The notes under the pieces: model-generated
Seen by the model: the letters and a program-made list of their open reading frames with translations, nothing else
What the model was told of the DNA's origin: nothing
Databases searched by the model: none
Translations under genes and position numbers: made by a program
Shown: positions 38,152 through 47,129 of the stretch, in pieces
How the letters are laid out: each line of letters begins with the position of its first letter
Numbering within the stretch: the stretch's first letter is position 1
Assembly: GCA_001950395.1 (NCBI GenBank)
Contig: BDLO01000001.1
Coordinates: 1 to 64,000 of the forward strand
DNA length: 64,000 nucleotides
From: Coriobacteriaceae bacterium EMTCatB1
GTDB lineage: Bacteria > Actinomycetota > Coriobacteriia > Anaerosomatales > Anaerosomataceae
Direction: 5' to 3'

Positions 38152-38296
38152 TAGAATACACAGAACCGAGGACCCCGGATCGTCTCCGGGCATCGTGGAC
38201 CAGATCGCAGCCGCTTCTCGGGCGTACCGGTCTGGTCCTTGTCGCACATAGGGGTCGTTATCAGGGATCTGTTGAGATAGAGGAGGCGCCGCCAGC
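38152..38296 (+). promoter_or_regulatory. guaB3 promoter and structured 5' leader RNA
   Basis: TAGAAT at 38152-38157 is a good -10 with a poor -35 (TTCCTT at 38129-38134, 17-bp spacer). A transcript from about 38164 has a leader of roughly 130 nt containing a hairpin CCCGGA/TCCGGG (38174-38179 with 38185-38190) and a larger stem pairing GGACCAGATCG at 38197-38207 with CGGTCTGGTCC at 38228-38238 (11 bp, one T-G) around a 20-nt loop. GAGGAGG follows at 38280-38286. It does not match the purine riboswitch core as I know it, and its function is open. Confidence 0.55.
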
Positions 38297-39469
38297 ATGG
38301 AGCTCGAGATCGGACGGGGCAAGACCGCGCGTCAGGCGTACGGGTTCGACGACATCGCCATCGTGCCCTCGCGCAGGACGCGTGACCCACGAGACGTGGA
38401 CATCCACTGGGAATTCTCGTTCCGGGGCAAGACCTACAGCTTCGAGCTGCCGGTGCTCGCCTCCGCGATGGACGGCGTCGTCGACCCGGCGTTCGCGGTC
38501 GAGATGGGCAGGCTCGGCGGGCTCGCGGTCCTCAACCTGGAGGGCATCCAGACGCGCTACGAAGACCCCGCGCCGCAGCTGGACGCCATCGCCTCGTTCC
38601 CGAAGGAAGAGGCCACGGCTCGCATGCAGGAGATCTACAAGGAGCCGGTCAAGCCCGAGCTCATCACTGAGCGCATCAAGCAGATCAAGGCCGGCGGCGT
38701 GCTCGCGGCTGCCTCGCTCACCCCGCAGAACGTGGAGCGCTACATCGAGCACGCGCTCGCGGGCGGGCTGGACATCCTCGTCATCCAGGGCACGGTCGTG
38801 AGCGCCGAGCACGTCTCGTCGTACGACAAGCCCCTCGACCTCAACGCGTTCGTGCGCGACCTCGACATCCCGTGCATCATCGGCGGCTGCTGCTCCTACC
38901 AGGGCGCGCTGCACCTAATGCGGACGGGCGCGGTGGGCGTGCTGGTGGGTGTCGGACCCGGCCACGCGTGCACCTCGCGTCGCGTGCTCGGCATCGGCGT
39001 GCCGCAGGCCACCGCGATCGCGGACGCTGCGGCGGCTCGCCTGCGCCACATCGACGAGACCGGGCAGTACTGCCACGTCATCGCGGACGGCGGCATGCGC
39101 ACGGGCGGTGACGTCGCGAAGGCGATCGCGTGCGGCGCGGATGCGGTGATGATCGGCTCGCCGCTCGCCGCCGCCGAGGAAGCGCCTGGCCGCGGGTACC
39201 ACTGGGGCATGGCGACCTTCCACCCCGACCTGCCGCGCGGCACGCGCGTCTACGCAGGACGGAAGGGCACGCTCAAGCAGATCCTCGTCGGTCCGGCCCA
39301 CGAGAACGACGGAACGCTCAACCTCTTCGGCGCGCTTCGGACCTCGATGGCCACCTGCGGCTACGAGAACCTCAAGTCGTTCCAGAAGGCGGAGGTCATG
39401 ATCGCCCCGGCGCTGCAGACCGAGGGCAAGGTCCTGCAGCAGACGCAGGGCGTCGGCATGGGCAAGTAG
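38297..39469 (+). CDS. guaB3: GuaB3-type IMP dehydrogenase family protein
   Basis: 390-residue TIM-barrel enzyme of the IMP dehydrogenase/GMP reductase superfamily without the CBS pair, matching the GuaB3 group of actinobacteria and cyanobacteria. The catalytic-loop cysteine is C225 in [20 protein letters not shown], and the monophosphate-binding [20 protein letters not shown] is intact. The likely reaction is IMP to XMP in guanine nucleotide synthesis, supported by guaA 12 nt downstream; GMP reductase activity cannot be excluded from sequence. ATG at 38297 follows GAGGAGG. Confidence 0.9.
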   Translation: MELEIGRGKTARQAYGFDDIAIVPSRRTRDPRDVDIHWEFSFRGKTYSFELPVLASAMDGVVDPAFAVEMGRLGGLAVLNLEGIQTRYEDPAPQLDAIASFPKEEATARMQEIYKEPVKPELITERIKQIKAGGVLAAASLTPQNVERYIEHALAGGLDILVIQGTVVSAEHVSSYDKPLDLNAFVRDLDIPCIIGGCCSYQGALHLMRTGAVGVLVGVGPGHACTSRRVLGIGVPQATAIADAAAARLRHIDETGQYCHVIADGGMRTGGDVAKAIACGADAVMIGSPLAAAEEAPGRGYHWGMATFHPDLPRGTRVYAGRKGTLKQILVGPAHENDGTLNLFGALRTSMATCGYENLKSFQKAEVMIAPALQTEGKVLQQTQGVGMGK

Positions 39470-39481
39470 GCGGCCGCCGGG

Positions 39482-41029
39482 ATGACGGAGCACCTGTCGC
39501 AGCCAACGGTCCTCGTCCTCGACTTCGGCGCGCAGTACGCGCAGCTGATCGCGCGGCGCGTGCGCGAGGCGCGCGTGTTCAGCGAGATCGTGCCGTTCGA
39601 CATCAGCGCCGAGGAGGTCGAGCGCCGCAAGCCGGCTGCGATCATCCTCTCCGGCGGCCCTGCGAGCGTGTACGCAGAGGGCGCGCCGCACATGGACAAG
39701 CGCGTGCTCGAGCTCGGCATCCCCGTGCTCGGCTTCTGCTATGGCATCCAGGAGATGGCGACGCAGCTCGGCGGGACGGTGCCGCGCACGGACGTCGGCG
39801 AGTACGGGTTCGCGGAGCTGCGCGTGACCGAACCCGCGAGCGCCCTGTTCGAGGGCGTGCCGGAGGTCTCGCAGTGCTGGATGAGCCACCGCGACAGCGT
39901 GGGGGAGGTGCCGCCTGGGTTCCGCGTGACCGCTTCCACGCCCACGACGCGAGTGGCCGCGATGGAGGACCCTGAGCGGCGGCTGTACGCGACGCAGTTC
40001 CACCCCGAGGTGGCGCACACCCAGTTCGGGCAGCGCATCATCCGCAACTTCCTGTACGAGGTCGCGGGCATCCCGCCGACCTGGACGATGGTGAACATCA
40101 TCGACGAGTCGGTGGCCCGCATCCGCGAGCAGGTCGGCTCCGACCGGGTGATCTGCGGGCTTTCCGGCGGCGTCGATTCGAGCGTGGTGGCGGCGCTGCT
40201 GCACCGTGCGATCGGCGACCAGCTGACCTGCGTGTTCGTCGACCACGGGCTGCTTCGGCTCGACGAGGCCGAGCAGGTGGTGCGGACGTTCCGTGACGCC
40301 TTCCACGTCAACCTCGTGCACGTAGACGCATCCGAGCGCTTCTTGTCGCTTCTCGCCGGCGTGACGGACCCCGAGCAGAAGCGGCGCATCATCGGCGAGG
40401 AGTTCTGGAAGGTCTTCTTCGAGGAGGCCCAGAAGCTCGAAGGCGTGAAGTGGCTCGCGCAGGGCACGCTCTACCCCGACGTCATCGAGAGCGGCAGCAA
40501 GACCGCCGCGAAGATCAAGAGCCACCACAACCTCATCCCGTTCCCCGAGGGCGTGCACTTCGATCTGATCGAGCCGCTGAAGTGGCTGTTCAAAGACGAG
40601 GTGCGCGCGGTGGGCACCGAACTCGGGCTACCTGAGGAGATCGTGCACCGGCAGCCGTTCCCGGGACCGGGGCTCGCGGTGCGCATCATCGGTGAGGTGA
40701 CGCGCGAGAAGCTGGAGATCCTGCGGCGCGCCGACGCCATCGTGCGCGAGGAGATCGGCGCGTGGGACACCGGGCGCCAGGTGTGGCAGTACTTCGCGGT
40801 GCTGCCCGACATCCGCTCGGTGGGCGTGATGGGCGACGAGCGCACCTACGGGCACCCGATCATCGTGCGCGCGGTGGCCTCCGCCGACGCGATGACCGCC
40901 GACTGGGCGCGGCTTCCGCACGACCTGCTCGCCCGCATCTCGAACCGCATCGTGAACGAGGTGGAGGGCATCAACCGCGTCGCCTACGACATCACGAGCA
41001 AGCCGCCTGGCACGATCGAGTGGGAGTAG
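39482..41029 (+). CDS. guaA: GMP synthase (glutamine-hydrolysing)
   Basis: 515-residue enzyme converting XMP to GMP. The N-terminal class I glutaminase (about 1-195) has catalytic C86 (GFCYGIQ) with H174 and E176 (HPEV). The ATP pyrophosphatase domain has the P-loop [15 protein letters not shown], and the C-terminal dimerisation domain ends [18 protein letters not shown]. It forms a pair with guaB3. It is the last housekeeping gene before the defence island. Confidence 0.97.
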   Translation: MTEHLSQPTVLVLDFGAQYAQLIARRVREARVFSEIVPFDISAEEVERRKPAAIILSGGPASVYAEGAPHMDKRVLELGIPVLGFCYGIQEMATQLGGTVPRTDVGEYGFAELRVTEPASALFEGVPEVSQCWMSHRDSVGEVPPGFRVTASTPTTRVAAMEDPERRLYATQFHPEVAHTQFGQRIIRNFLYEVAGIPPTWTMVNIIDESVARIREQVGSDRVICGLSGGVDSSVVAALLHRAIGDQLTCVFVDHGLLRLDEAEQVVRTFRDAFHVNLVHVDASERFLSLLAGVTDPEQKRRIIGEEFWKVFFEEAQKLEGVKWLAQGTLYPDVIESGSKTAAKIKSHHNLIPFPEGVHFDLIEPLKWLFKDEVRAVGTELGLPEEIVHRQPFPGPGLAVRIIGEVTREKLEILRRADAIVREEIGAWDTGRQVWQYFAVLPDIRSVGVMGDERTYGHPIIVRAVASADAMTADWARLPHDLLARISNRIVNEVEGINRVAYDITSKPPGTIEWE

Positions 41030-41092
41030 GGGGAGGGCGCATCAGTTCAGGCCGGGAGCGTCACCCATGAGCGTGCGAGTGAGGTGGAACCG

Positions 41093-42121
41093 ATGGCAGT
41101 GTGGTTGATTCGAGCGGGCTCACACGGTGAATACGAGCAGAAGTTCTTGATCGAAAGCCGTGTGTACGTCACATGGGAGCGCCTCGACGTAGACCTCTCG
41201 AAGCTGCCGAACCAGAAGGCGCTCCGGGACGCGATGGCGGTGCGTTACCCGGACGCGAAGGCCAAGACCATCATGAACTGGGCGAGCCAGGTCTGGCCGT
41301 TCGCGCATGAGATCAAAGAAGGCGACCTCGTGGTTCTCCCACTGAAGAGCCAGCGAGCCATCCAAGTCGGAGAAATCGTTGGACCGTATCACTTTGAGCC
41401 GAAGGGTCCAGAACCGTTCTATCACTGGCTTCCGGTGAAGTGGGTCTTCGACCCCGTGCCGCGTGCGCACTTTGGCAAGGACCTTCTGTACAGCTTCGGT
41501 GCGTTCATGACGATTTGTCGGATCACGCGCAACAACGCCGAGGCGCGGCTGGAAGCCATGCGCAAGAACGGGTGGAAACCCGAGGAGCTTGCTGGTGGTG
41601 CCGCTGCAAGAGACCTCGTGGACGAGGTGACTGCGAGCACGGATCTCGAGGAGCTTGCTCGCGACCAGATTGCGCAGCTCATCTCTGCGCGCTTCAAGGG
41701 ACACGAGTTGACCCGGCTCGTGGATGCGATTCTCCGAGCGCAAGGGTACACGACGTATCTCAGCCCTGCGGGTCCTGATGGCGGCGTCGACATCCTGGCG
41801 GGGGCAGGGCCGCTCGGCTTCGGGGAGCCGAGACTGTGTGTTGAAGTGAAGTCGGTAGAGTCGCCCACAGGCCGCGAAGCGGTAGACAAGCTCCTGGGTG
41901 CGGTAACGAAGTTCGGGGCAACCGAGGGGCTGTTCGTTGCCTGGGGTGGTTTCAAGGGACCTGTGCCGAAGGACATGGCTGCGAGCTTCTTCCGTGTGCG
42001 GCTGTGGACACAGAACGAGCTGCTCGAAGAGCTTTTTGAGCATTATGACCAGCTCGACGACGACATCAAGGCCGAGTTGCCCCTGAAGCGTATCTGGACG
42101 GTCGCGGCTCCAGAGGAGTGA
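41093..42121 (+). CDS. Mrr-like restriction endonuclease with N-terminal reader domain
   Basis: 342-residue predicted type IV-like endonuclease. Residues 1-~140 (VWLIRAGSHGEYEQKFL..., with GDLVVLPLKSQRAIQVGEI) look like a PUA/EVE-type modified-base reader. Residues ~200-310 are an Mrr-fold PD-(D/E)xK nuclease: LVDAILRAQGYTTYLSPAG, then D233 in GGVDILAG and E251-x-K253 in CVEVKS. Such proteins cut DNA carrying foreign modification. ATG at 41093 follows GAGGTGG; GTG at 41084 is an alternative. It opens the defence island right after guaA. Confidence 0.85.
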   Translation: MAVWLIRAGSHGEYEQKFLIESRVYVTWERLDVDLSKLPNQKALRDAMAVRYPDAKAKTIMNWASQVWPFAHEIKEGDLVVLPLKSQRAIQVGEIVGPYHFEPKGPEPFYHWLPVKWVFDPVPRAHFGKDLLYSFGAFMTICRITRNNAEARLEAMRKNGWKPEELAGGAAARDLVDEVTASTDLEELARDQIAQLISARFKGHELTRLVDAILRAQGYTTYLSPAGPDGGVDILAGAGPLGFGEPRLCVEVKSVESPTGREAVDKLLGAVTKFGATEGLFVAWGGFKGPVPKDMAASFFRVRLWTQNELLEELFEHYDQLDDDIKAELPLKRIWTVAAPEE

Positions 42122-42137
42122 GCCTTGAGGAGGGCCG

Positions 42138-42275
42138 GTGAGCCGCGCGATGTTCATCAAGACGGGCGGGCGGCTGGTGCGCATCAGTGAGGAGCCGTAC
42201 GAAATCGAGCACGACGTGCAGTCGTGGGTTGCCGAGCACCCCGATCTGTTGGCCGTCGGGCGGATTCCTCGGTGA
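42138..42275 (+). pseudogene. N-terminal remnant of a DUF-type nuclease-associated protein
   Basis: A 45-codon frame begins GTG at 42138 behind GAGGAGGG and reads SRAMFIKTGGRLVRISEEPY, then a segment ending WVAEHPDLLAVGRIPR before TGA. The pattern of a short leader, then acidic residues and a W/L-x-x-HPDLL motif, is the usual start of larger proteins carrying restriction-endonuclease-like domains. Here it stops right after that motif, so I read it as a truncated gene. The following 108 nt before hsdM have no frame continuing it but hold a small stem (GACACG at 42313-42318 with CGTGTC at 42324-42329). Confidence 0.55.
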
Positions 42276-42383
42276 GGGCAGCACGCGCCTTTCGGGTGTC
42301 CCGGCCTCGATGGACACGTCGTCCGTGTCAGGCCGATGCGCTAGGGTTCTTCCGGCGTCGGTGAAGAAACAGGGAAGGCGCAG

Positions 42384-43958
42384 GTGAGCATGGCACCTAC
42401 CACGAAGGAAGCTCAAAGAGCAGAACTGCACAAGACGATCTGGCGTATCGCCAACGATCTGCGCGGATCGGTGGACGGGTGGGATTTCAAGAGCTACGTG
42501 CTCGGGATGCTCTTCTACCGGTTCATCTCCGAGAACCTGTGCGCCTATCTCAACGAGCTGGAGCGCAAGGCTGGCAACCCTGACTTCGACTACGCAGCGC
42601 TGACGGATGAGCAGGCCGAGTTCGGCCGCGCGGAGACTGTGGCGGAGAAGGGCTTCTACATCCTGCCGAGCGAGCTCTTCCAGAACGTGCGCAAGCGCGC
42701 GCGCCACGATGAGAACCTCAACGAGACGCTCGAGCAGGTCTTCCGGAACATCGAAGGCTCGGCGGTCGGCACACCGAGCGAGGACGACCTCAAAGGACTC
42801 TTCGATGACTTCGATGTCAACAGTCCCAAGCTCGGGCCGACGGTGGCGAAGCGTAATGAGAAGCTCGTGAAGCTCATGGACGCGATCGGCGACCTCGACC
42901 TGGGGCGGTTCGAGGACCATACCATCGACGCCTTCGGAGATGCGTACGAGTACCTGATGACGATGTACGCATCGAGCGCGGGCAAGTCGGGCGGGGAGTT
43001 CTTCACGCCGCAGGAGGTCTCGAACCTGCTCGCGAGGATCACGGTGCTTGGCAAGACCGAGGTGAGCAAGGTCTACGACCCCGCATGCGGGTCAGGCTCC
43101 CTGTTGCTGCAGTTCGCCAAGGTGCTTGGCAAGGACAACGTGCGCCAGGGATTCTTCGGCCAGGAGATCAACCTGACCACCTACAACCTTGCGCGCATCA
43201 ACATGTTCCTGCACGACATCAACTACGAGAAGTTCGACATCGCGCACGGCGACACGCTGCTGGAACCCGCCCACTGGGACGACCAGCCGTTCGAGGCGAT
43301 CGTCTCCAATCCGCCGTACTCCATCAAGTGGGACGGCGACGCGAATCCGCTCCTCATCAACGACCCGCGCTTCGCGCCCGCTGGCGTGCTCGCACCCAAG
43401 TCCAAGGCCGACCTCGCCTTCACGATGCACATCCTGAGTTGGCTTAGCGTCGACGGCACGGCGGCCATCGTCGAGTTCCCCGGTGTGCTCTACCGCGGCG
43501 GCGCTGAGCGCAAGATCCGCAAGTACCTCATCGACAACAACTACGTCGACGCGGTCATCCAGCTGCCGCCGGACCTGTTCTTCGGCACCACCATCGCCAC
43601 GTGCGTGATCGTGCTGAAGAAGTCGAAGGCCGACAACGCCACGCTCTTCATCGACGCCTCAGCCGAGTTCGTGCGCGTGGGCAACAAGAACAAGCTCACC
43701 GAGGAGAACCGTCAGAGGATCCTGGACGCCTATGCGGAGCGTAAGGATGTGGAGCACTTTGCGCGTCTGGTGCCGAATGCCGAGATCGCTGAGAACGACT
43801 ACAACATCGCCGTGAGCTCGTACGTGGAGCAGCCCGACACGCGCGAGGAGATCGACATCACGGCGCTGAACGCCGAGATCGCGCGCATCGTGGCGCGGCA
43901 GGCCGAGCTGCGCGCGCAGATCGATGCGATCGTGGCGGAGCTGGAGGGCGGGAAGTGA
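42384..43958 (+). CDS. hsdM: Type I restriction-modification system methyltransferase HsdM
   Basis: 524-residue N6-adenine DNA methyltransferase subunit. Motif I is DPACGSGS (residues 232-239) and the catalytic motif IV is NPPY (309-312). The N-terminal helical domain ([31 protein letters not shown]) is typical of HsdM and contacts HsdS. GTG at 42384 follows AGGGAAGG; ATG at 42390 is an alternative. It overlaps hsdS by 4 nt (GTGA). Both modification and, with HsdR, restriction need this protein. Confidence 0.96.
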   Translation: MSMAPTTKEAQRAELHKTIWRIANDLRGSVDGWDFKSYVLGMLFYRFISENLCAYLNELERKAGNPDFDYAALTDEQAEFGRAETVAEKGFYILPSELFQNVRKRARHDENLNETLEQVFRNIEGSAVGTPSEDDLKGLFDDFDVNSPKLGPTVAKRNEKLVKLMDAIGDLDLGRFEDHTIDAFGDAYEYLMTMYASSAGKSGGEFFTPQEVSNLLARITVLGKTEVSKVYDPACGSGSLLLQFAKVLGKDNVRQGFFGQEINLTTYNLARINMFLHDINYEKFDIAHGDTLLEPAHWDDQPFEAIVSNPPYSIKWDGDANPLLINDPRFAPAGVLAPKSKADLAFTMHILSWLSVDGTAAIVEFPGVLYRGGAERKIRKYLIDNNYVDAVIQLPPDLFFGTTIATCVIVLKKSKADNATLFIDASAEFVRVGNKNKLTEENRQRILDAYAERKDVEHFARLVPNAEIAENDYNIAVSSYVEQPDTREEIDITALNAEIARIVARQAELRAQIDAIVAELEGGK

Positions 43959-45211
43959 GCCGGATCGACAAGCTGATCGCCGAGCTGTGCCCGGACGGGG
44001 TGCCATATCGGCCGCTGGGCGAGGTATTCGAGACGAAGAATGGCTACACGCCTCCCAAGTCCGACCCGTCGAATTGGACCAATGGCACCGTGCCATGGTT
44101 CCGGATGGAAGATATCCGAGAGAACGGCGGGATTCTCGAGGACGCGATTCAGCACATCCCCGAATCGGCCGTCAAAGGCGGGCGCCTATTCCCGCCTGAC
44201 TCAATCATCGTCGCTACTTCGGCGACCGTGGGCGAACATGCGTTGATCCGAGTCCCGTTTCTGTCTAACCAGAGATTCACTGCCATGTGGCCGCGTCCGA
44301 AGTTCCGAGAGCGCCTCGACATGAAGTTCGTCTACTACTACTGCTTCATCCTCGACGACTGGTGCAAGAAGAACACCACCACTTCGAGTTTTGCTTCCGT
44401 GGACATGTGCGGATTCAAGAAGTTCAGAATCCCCGTCCCGCCGCTCGAAGTGCAGCGAGAGATCGTGCGTATACTGGACTTGTTCACGACGCTGGAAGCG
44501 GAGCTGGAAGCGGAGCTGGAAGCGGAGCTGGAAGCCCGGCGGCGTCAGTATGCCCATTACCGCGACTCGCTTCTGACCTTCCCCGAGGGCAGCGTCCGGT
44601 GGGCGACGCTGGGTGAGGTCGGCACTATCTTCGGTGGTCTCACTGGGAAGTCCAAGACCGACTTCGCTAATGGCAATGCGCGCTACGTTTCATACACGAA
44701 CGTGTTCAACCACATCGCTATTGACACGGTCCCGGACGACTTCGTGCGTGTGGCCTCAGGAGAACGCCAGCGCGCGTTGCGCCGTGGCGATGTGCTGTTC
44801 ACGGGTTCCTCAGAGTCTGCGGATGAAGTCGCGGTCTCCTCGGTCGTGACTGCGGCAATCGATGAGCCGTTGTACCTGAACAGCTTCTGCATTGGGTTTC
44901 GTCCGCATGATCCAGATCTTCTGTATCCCGACTTCGCAAAGCATTTGTTCCGATCCGCAGGCATGCGTAGGCAGCTTGTGAAGACGGCGAGCGGAGTCAC
45001 ACGATTCAACGTCTCGAAGCGCCGGTTGGCCCAGGTGCGATTCCCTGTCCCTTCGCTTGAAGAGCAGCGGCGCATCGCCGCCATCCTCGACAAGTTCGAC
45101 GCGCTCGTGAACGACCTCAGCTCTGGTCTGCCGGCCGAGATCGCTGCTCGCCGCCAGCAGTACGAGTACTACCGCGATAGGCTGCTCGTCTTCAAAGAAA
45201 CCGCGTCATGA
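43955..45211 (+). CDS. hsdS: Type I restriction-modification specificity subunit HsdS
   Basis: 418-residue DNA-recognition subunit with two target recognition domains. TRD1 (about 1-165) starts [21 protein letters not shown]2 (about 210-385) starts [16 protein letters not shown]. Each is followed by a conserved helical spacer: the first contains [15 protein letters not shown], the second [15 protein letters not shown], so the protein is an internal duplication. The central spacer carries tandem LEAE repeats encoded by 12-bp DNA repeats. The GC content of TRD1 is visibly lower than in neighbouring genes, as expected for exchangeable recognition domains. The target sequence cannot be predicted. 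Confidence 0.95.
   Translation: MSRIDKLIAELCPDGVPYRPLGEVFETKNGYTPPKSDPSNWTNGTVPWFRMEDIRENGGILEDAIQHIPESAVKGGRLFPPDSIIVATSATVGEHALIRVPFLSNQRFTAMWPRPKFRERLDMKFVYYYCFILDDWCKKNTTTSSFASVDMCGFKKFRIPVPPLEVQREIVRILDLFTTLEAELEAELEAELEARRRQYAHYRDSLLTFPEGSVRWATLGEVGTIFGGLTGKSKTDFANGNARYVSYTNVFNHIAIDTVPDDFVRVASGERQRALRRGDVLFTGSSESADEVAVSSVVTAAIDEPLYLNSFCIGFRPHDPDLLYPDFAKHLFRSAGMRRQLVKTASGVTRFNVSKRRLAQVRFPVPSLEEQRRIAAILDKFDALVNDLSSGLPAEIAARRQQYEYYRDRLLVFKETAS
44492..44536 (+). repeat. 12-bp tandem repeats in hsdS spacer
   Basis: CTGGAAGCGGAG occurs three times in exact tandem at 44492-44503, 44504-44515 and 44516-44527, followed by a partial copy CTGGAAGCC at 44528-44536. It encodes [15 protein letters not shown] in the helix joining the two recognition domains. 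In the EcoR124 family, change in the number of a 4-residue repeat at this place alters the spacer length of the recognised DNA sequence. Confidence 0.9.
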
Positions 45212-45255
45212 TCGGGTGTTGCCTAGACCAGGTAGCGGCGCCCACCTGACCTTCC

Positions 45256-45978
45256 TCAGACAACAACCGCCGGCGCAAGCGGCATCTCGTCCCATGTCCG
45301 GTCTTGGAGCCGTCGTCCGGCGGCCTTCTTCCGTACACCGCCCCACTGCTTGAAGAAGAACGGGATGCCGGCGTCAACGCAGCGATCCCGTATGTCGATG
45401 ACCCACTCCGCGCGCATGGGGCGCGCACCGGGTCCGGATTCCCCGCCGACGATTACCCAGTGGATCCCTGACAGTTGCAGGTCTGGGAGCGGTCCCAGGA
45501 GCGGTTCTACGGAGAGGAACCTCACGCGTGCCGGGACGGTGAGCAGGTGGGACACGCGGCTCAGGCGCTCGTTGTCCTCCACGGTGACACCCATCCAGAC
45601 GTTGTCAGGCCAGGTAAGGTGCTGCGCCAATGCAGACAGCCGCTCGGCGCGCTTGGTGAGCACTTGGTAGGTGTGTCGAGGGGTGTTGCGCATCACGTCA
45701 AAGACCCGCTCGATGAACTCGGTGGGCACATCCTCGTGGAAGAGGTCACCCATGGAGTTGACGAATACACGGCGCGGGCTTGACCACGTGTATGGGGTCG
45801 CGAGCATATGCTCGTGGGTCCGCACGGCGAACCCGTCGCGGTAATTCGGGTGGCCCATGGCCCGGAGGCGCCGCGCCATTCGCTCGGCATAGCAGTGCGC
45901 GCATCCAGGAGAGACCTTGGAGCATCCGGTCACAGGGTTCCACGTGGCTTCCGTCCACTCGATCTTGGTTGAGCTCAT
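45256..45978 (-). CDS. Three-Cys-motif DUF5131 / phage Gp37-Gp68 family protein
   Basis: 240-residue protein of the family annotated as phage Gp37/Gp68 or DUF5131, distantly related to radical SAM enzymes. Near the N-terminus is the defining three-cysteine motif C19-x6-C26-x2-C29 (GCSKVSPGCAHCYAERMA), which could hold a 4Fe-4S cluster. Further family features are WNPVTGC, FVNSMGDLFHEDVP, TKRAERL and WVIVGGESGPGARPM. ATG at 45978 overlaps the stop of the TcmP gene by 4 nt, so the two are translated as a pair. The catalysed reaction is unknown. It faces hsdS across a 44-nt gap. Confidence 0.9.
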   Translation of the reverse strand: MSSTKIEWTEATWNPVTGCSKVSPGCAHCYAERMARRLRAMGHPNYRDGFAVRTHEHMLATPYTWSSPRRVFVNSMGDLFHEDVPTEFIERVFDVMRNTPRHTYQVLTKRAERLSALAQHLTWPDNVWMGVTVEDNERLSRVSHLLTVPARVRFLSVEPLLGPLPDLQLSGIHWVIVGGESGPGARPMRAEWVIDIRDRCVDAGIPFFFKQWGGVRKKAAGRRLQDRTWDEMPLAPAVVV

Positions 45979-46886
45979 AGCCGGTTCAGGCCTTTCACCA
46001 AGTGGTTCGCGATTCGAAGTGCGGCAGCCTGTGCTTTCGGGCTGGGGTTCGACACGCCCAGGACCAGAGCGAACAGGGGCGCCCCTTTGCTGTTCCGGAG
46101 AACCGCGGCACTTGACACGGCTGCGAAGACATCGCCCAACCTGCGCCGGATGTAGGCGACCACGTGCTCGGTGGTCGCATCCTTGGTGAGTATCTCATCA
46201 CCTGGCCCGAACAGCGATTGTTGTGGGCTGGGCTTGTAGAACTCGTCGTACCAATCATGGGAGCCGAACAGCTTGTCGAGGCGCGACGACCAGGCATCAG
46301 GGAGATCGCCGTCGTTCTTCATCATCCGGATGACGCCGCCGAGTGGGAAGAGATACCAGACATCACATGCCTTGGTGTCAGCGAGCTTGCAGATCAGGTC
46401 CCACTCGACTTCAAGTCCGTACGGGTCGAGGAACACGAGCGAGCGAGTGGTGTTCCAGTCCGCAGCGCCAACGTACCGCTTCAGAGCAGCGTTCGCGTCA
46501 TCGCAGACGATGTTGACGGCGGGCATGAGTGTTGGGTATTCGGAAGCGACGCGGGACCGGAGTTCATCGCATGAATCGCGGTCCGCATCGATGAACGTGA
46601 AGCGGTCGAACGGTCGTCTTGCCTGCGACGAAGCTCTCAGGACGCGAAGTGCCGAGCCGATCAGAAACTCCTCGGTGTCCGTGCGCTCGGACTCATCACC
46701 GAAGAACGAGCACATGTCCGTCGATACGCCCCGTGTTCTGACGGTCTGCGTCCCGCGACCAGCGAAGGCATCCACGTACTCGAGCGTGTACCGTGGCTGC
46801 TTCTGCATCACCTTCAGGTATGCACGGGCGTACTCCTCGACGCAGTCGAGCTTCAATTTACTCCATGTGCCTCCAAAAGCATGCAC
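45975..46886 (-). CDS. tcmP: Three-Cys-motif partner protein TcmP
   Basis: 303-residue protein of the TcmP family, defined by co-occurrence with the three-Cys protein encoded next to it. It has a Rossmann methyltransferase-like core resembling RlmJ-type enzymes: YVDAFAGRG (motif I, 37-45), FIDADRDS (98-105) and FLDPYGLEVEW (152-162, at the catalytic motif position). The N-terminal FGGTWSKLKLDCVEEYARAYL is strongly conserved in the family. The start is GTG at 46886, preceded by GGAGGGTGAC on this strand. It is the first gene of a two-gene minus-strand operon. Methylation of nucleic acid is inferred from fold, not known. Confidence 0.9.
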   Translation of the reverse strand: MHAFGGTWSKLKLDCVEEYARAYLKVMQKQPRYTLEYVDAFAGRGTQTVRTRGVSTDMCSFFGDESERTDTEEFLIGSALRVLRASSQARRPFDRFTFIDADRDSCDELRSRVASEYPTLMPAVNIVCDDANAALKRYVGAADWNTTRSLVFLDPYGLEVEWDLICKLADTKACDVWYLFPLGGVIRMMKNDGDLPDAWSSRLDKLFGSHDWYDEFYKPSPQQSLFGPGDEILTKDATTEHVVAYIRRRLGDVFAAVSSAAVLRNSKGAPLFALVLGVSNPSPKAQAAALRIANHLVKGLNRL

Positions 46887-46916
46887 GTCACCCTCCCTGC
46901 TGCTATGTCGGTCCCA

Positions 46917-46944
46917 ATCTTAATAGCGATACGGCCTGACGCAA
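46917..46944 (-). promoter_or_regulatory. Possible promoter of tcmP-DUF5131
   Basis: On the minus strand, TTGCGT (46944-46939) and TAAGAT (46922-46917) are spaced 16 bp. Transcription would start near 46910, about 24 nt before the GTG. The gap 46887-47078 is otherwise featureless and relatively AT-rich. Confidence 0.45.
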
Positions 46945-47078
46945 GTTCGCCGGGCTTCGGGCAACGAGCGGTGATTGGGCTCGTCAGTCACATGTAGAGG
47001 GTGCTTGCCGGGAAAGCAGGGGCACTGGGTGCTCTGGTCACGAGGTGCCACGTGGTACGGGCTTCCGGAGCCTAACAC

Positions 47079-47107
47079 TTGGATTGCATACTAACATTGC
47101 CTATGTT
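47079..47107 (+). promoter_or_regulatory. Promoter of the regulator-nucleotidyltransferase-hsdR operon
   Basis: TTGGAT at 47079-47084 and TATGTT at 47102-47107 are separated by 17 bp. The spacer and -10 lie inside the large palindrome at 47085-47115, so a protein bound there would block RNA polymerase. Confidence 0.65.
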
Positions 47108-47115
47108 AGTATGCA
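47085..47115. promoter_or_regulatory. Perfect 13-bp inverted repeat, probable operator
   Basis: TGCATACTAACAT at 47085-47097 and ATGTTAGTATGCA at 47103-47115 are perfect inverted copies separated by 5 nt (TGCCT). The site is AT-rich in a GC-rich genome and overlaps a promoter. It is the obvious target for the winged-helix regulator encoded 15 nt downstream. Confidence 0.8.
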
Positions 47116-47129
47116 TTGCGGTGTTATCA

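Noticed and set aside
38164-38296. Purine riboswitch before guaB3
   Set aside because: The conserved junction and loop-loop sequences of that class were not found; kept only as an unclassified structured leader.
44492-44536. Tandem repeats considered as a CRISPR-like array
   Set aside because: The units are 12 bp, contiguous, in frame and code for a helix inside hsdS; there are no spacers and no cas genes.
46164-46923. Plus-strand frames (136 and 216 codons) opposite tcmP
   Set aside because: Antisense to a gene with clear family motifs, and without a ribosome-binding site.
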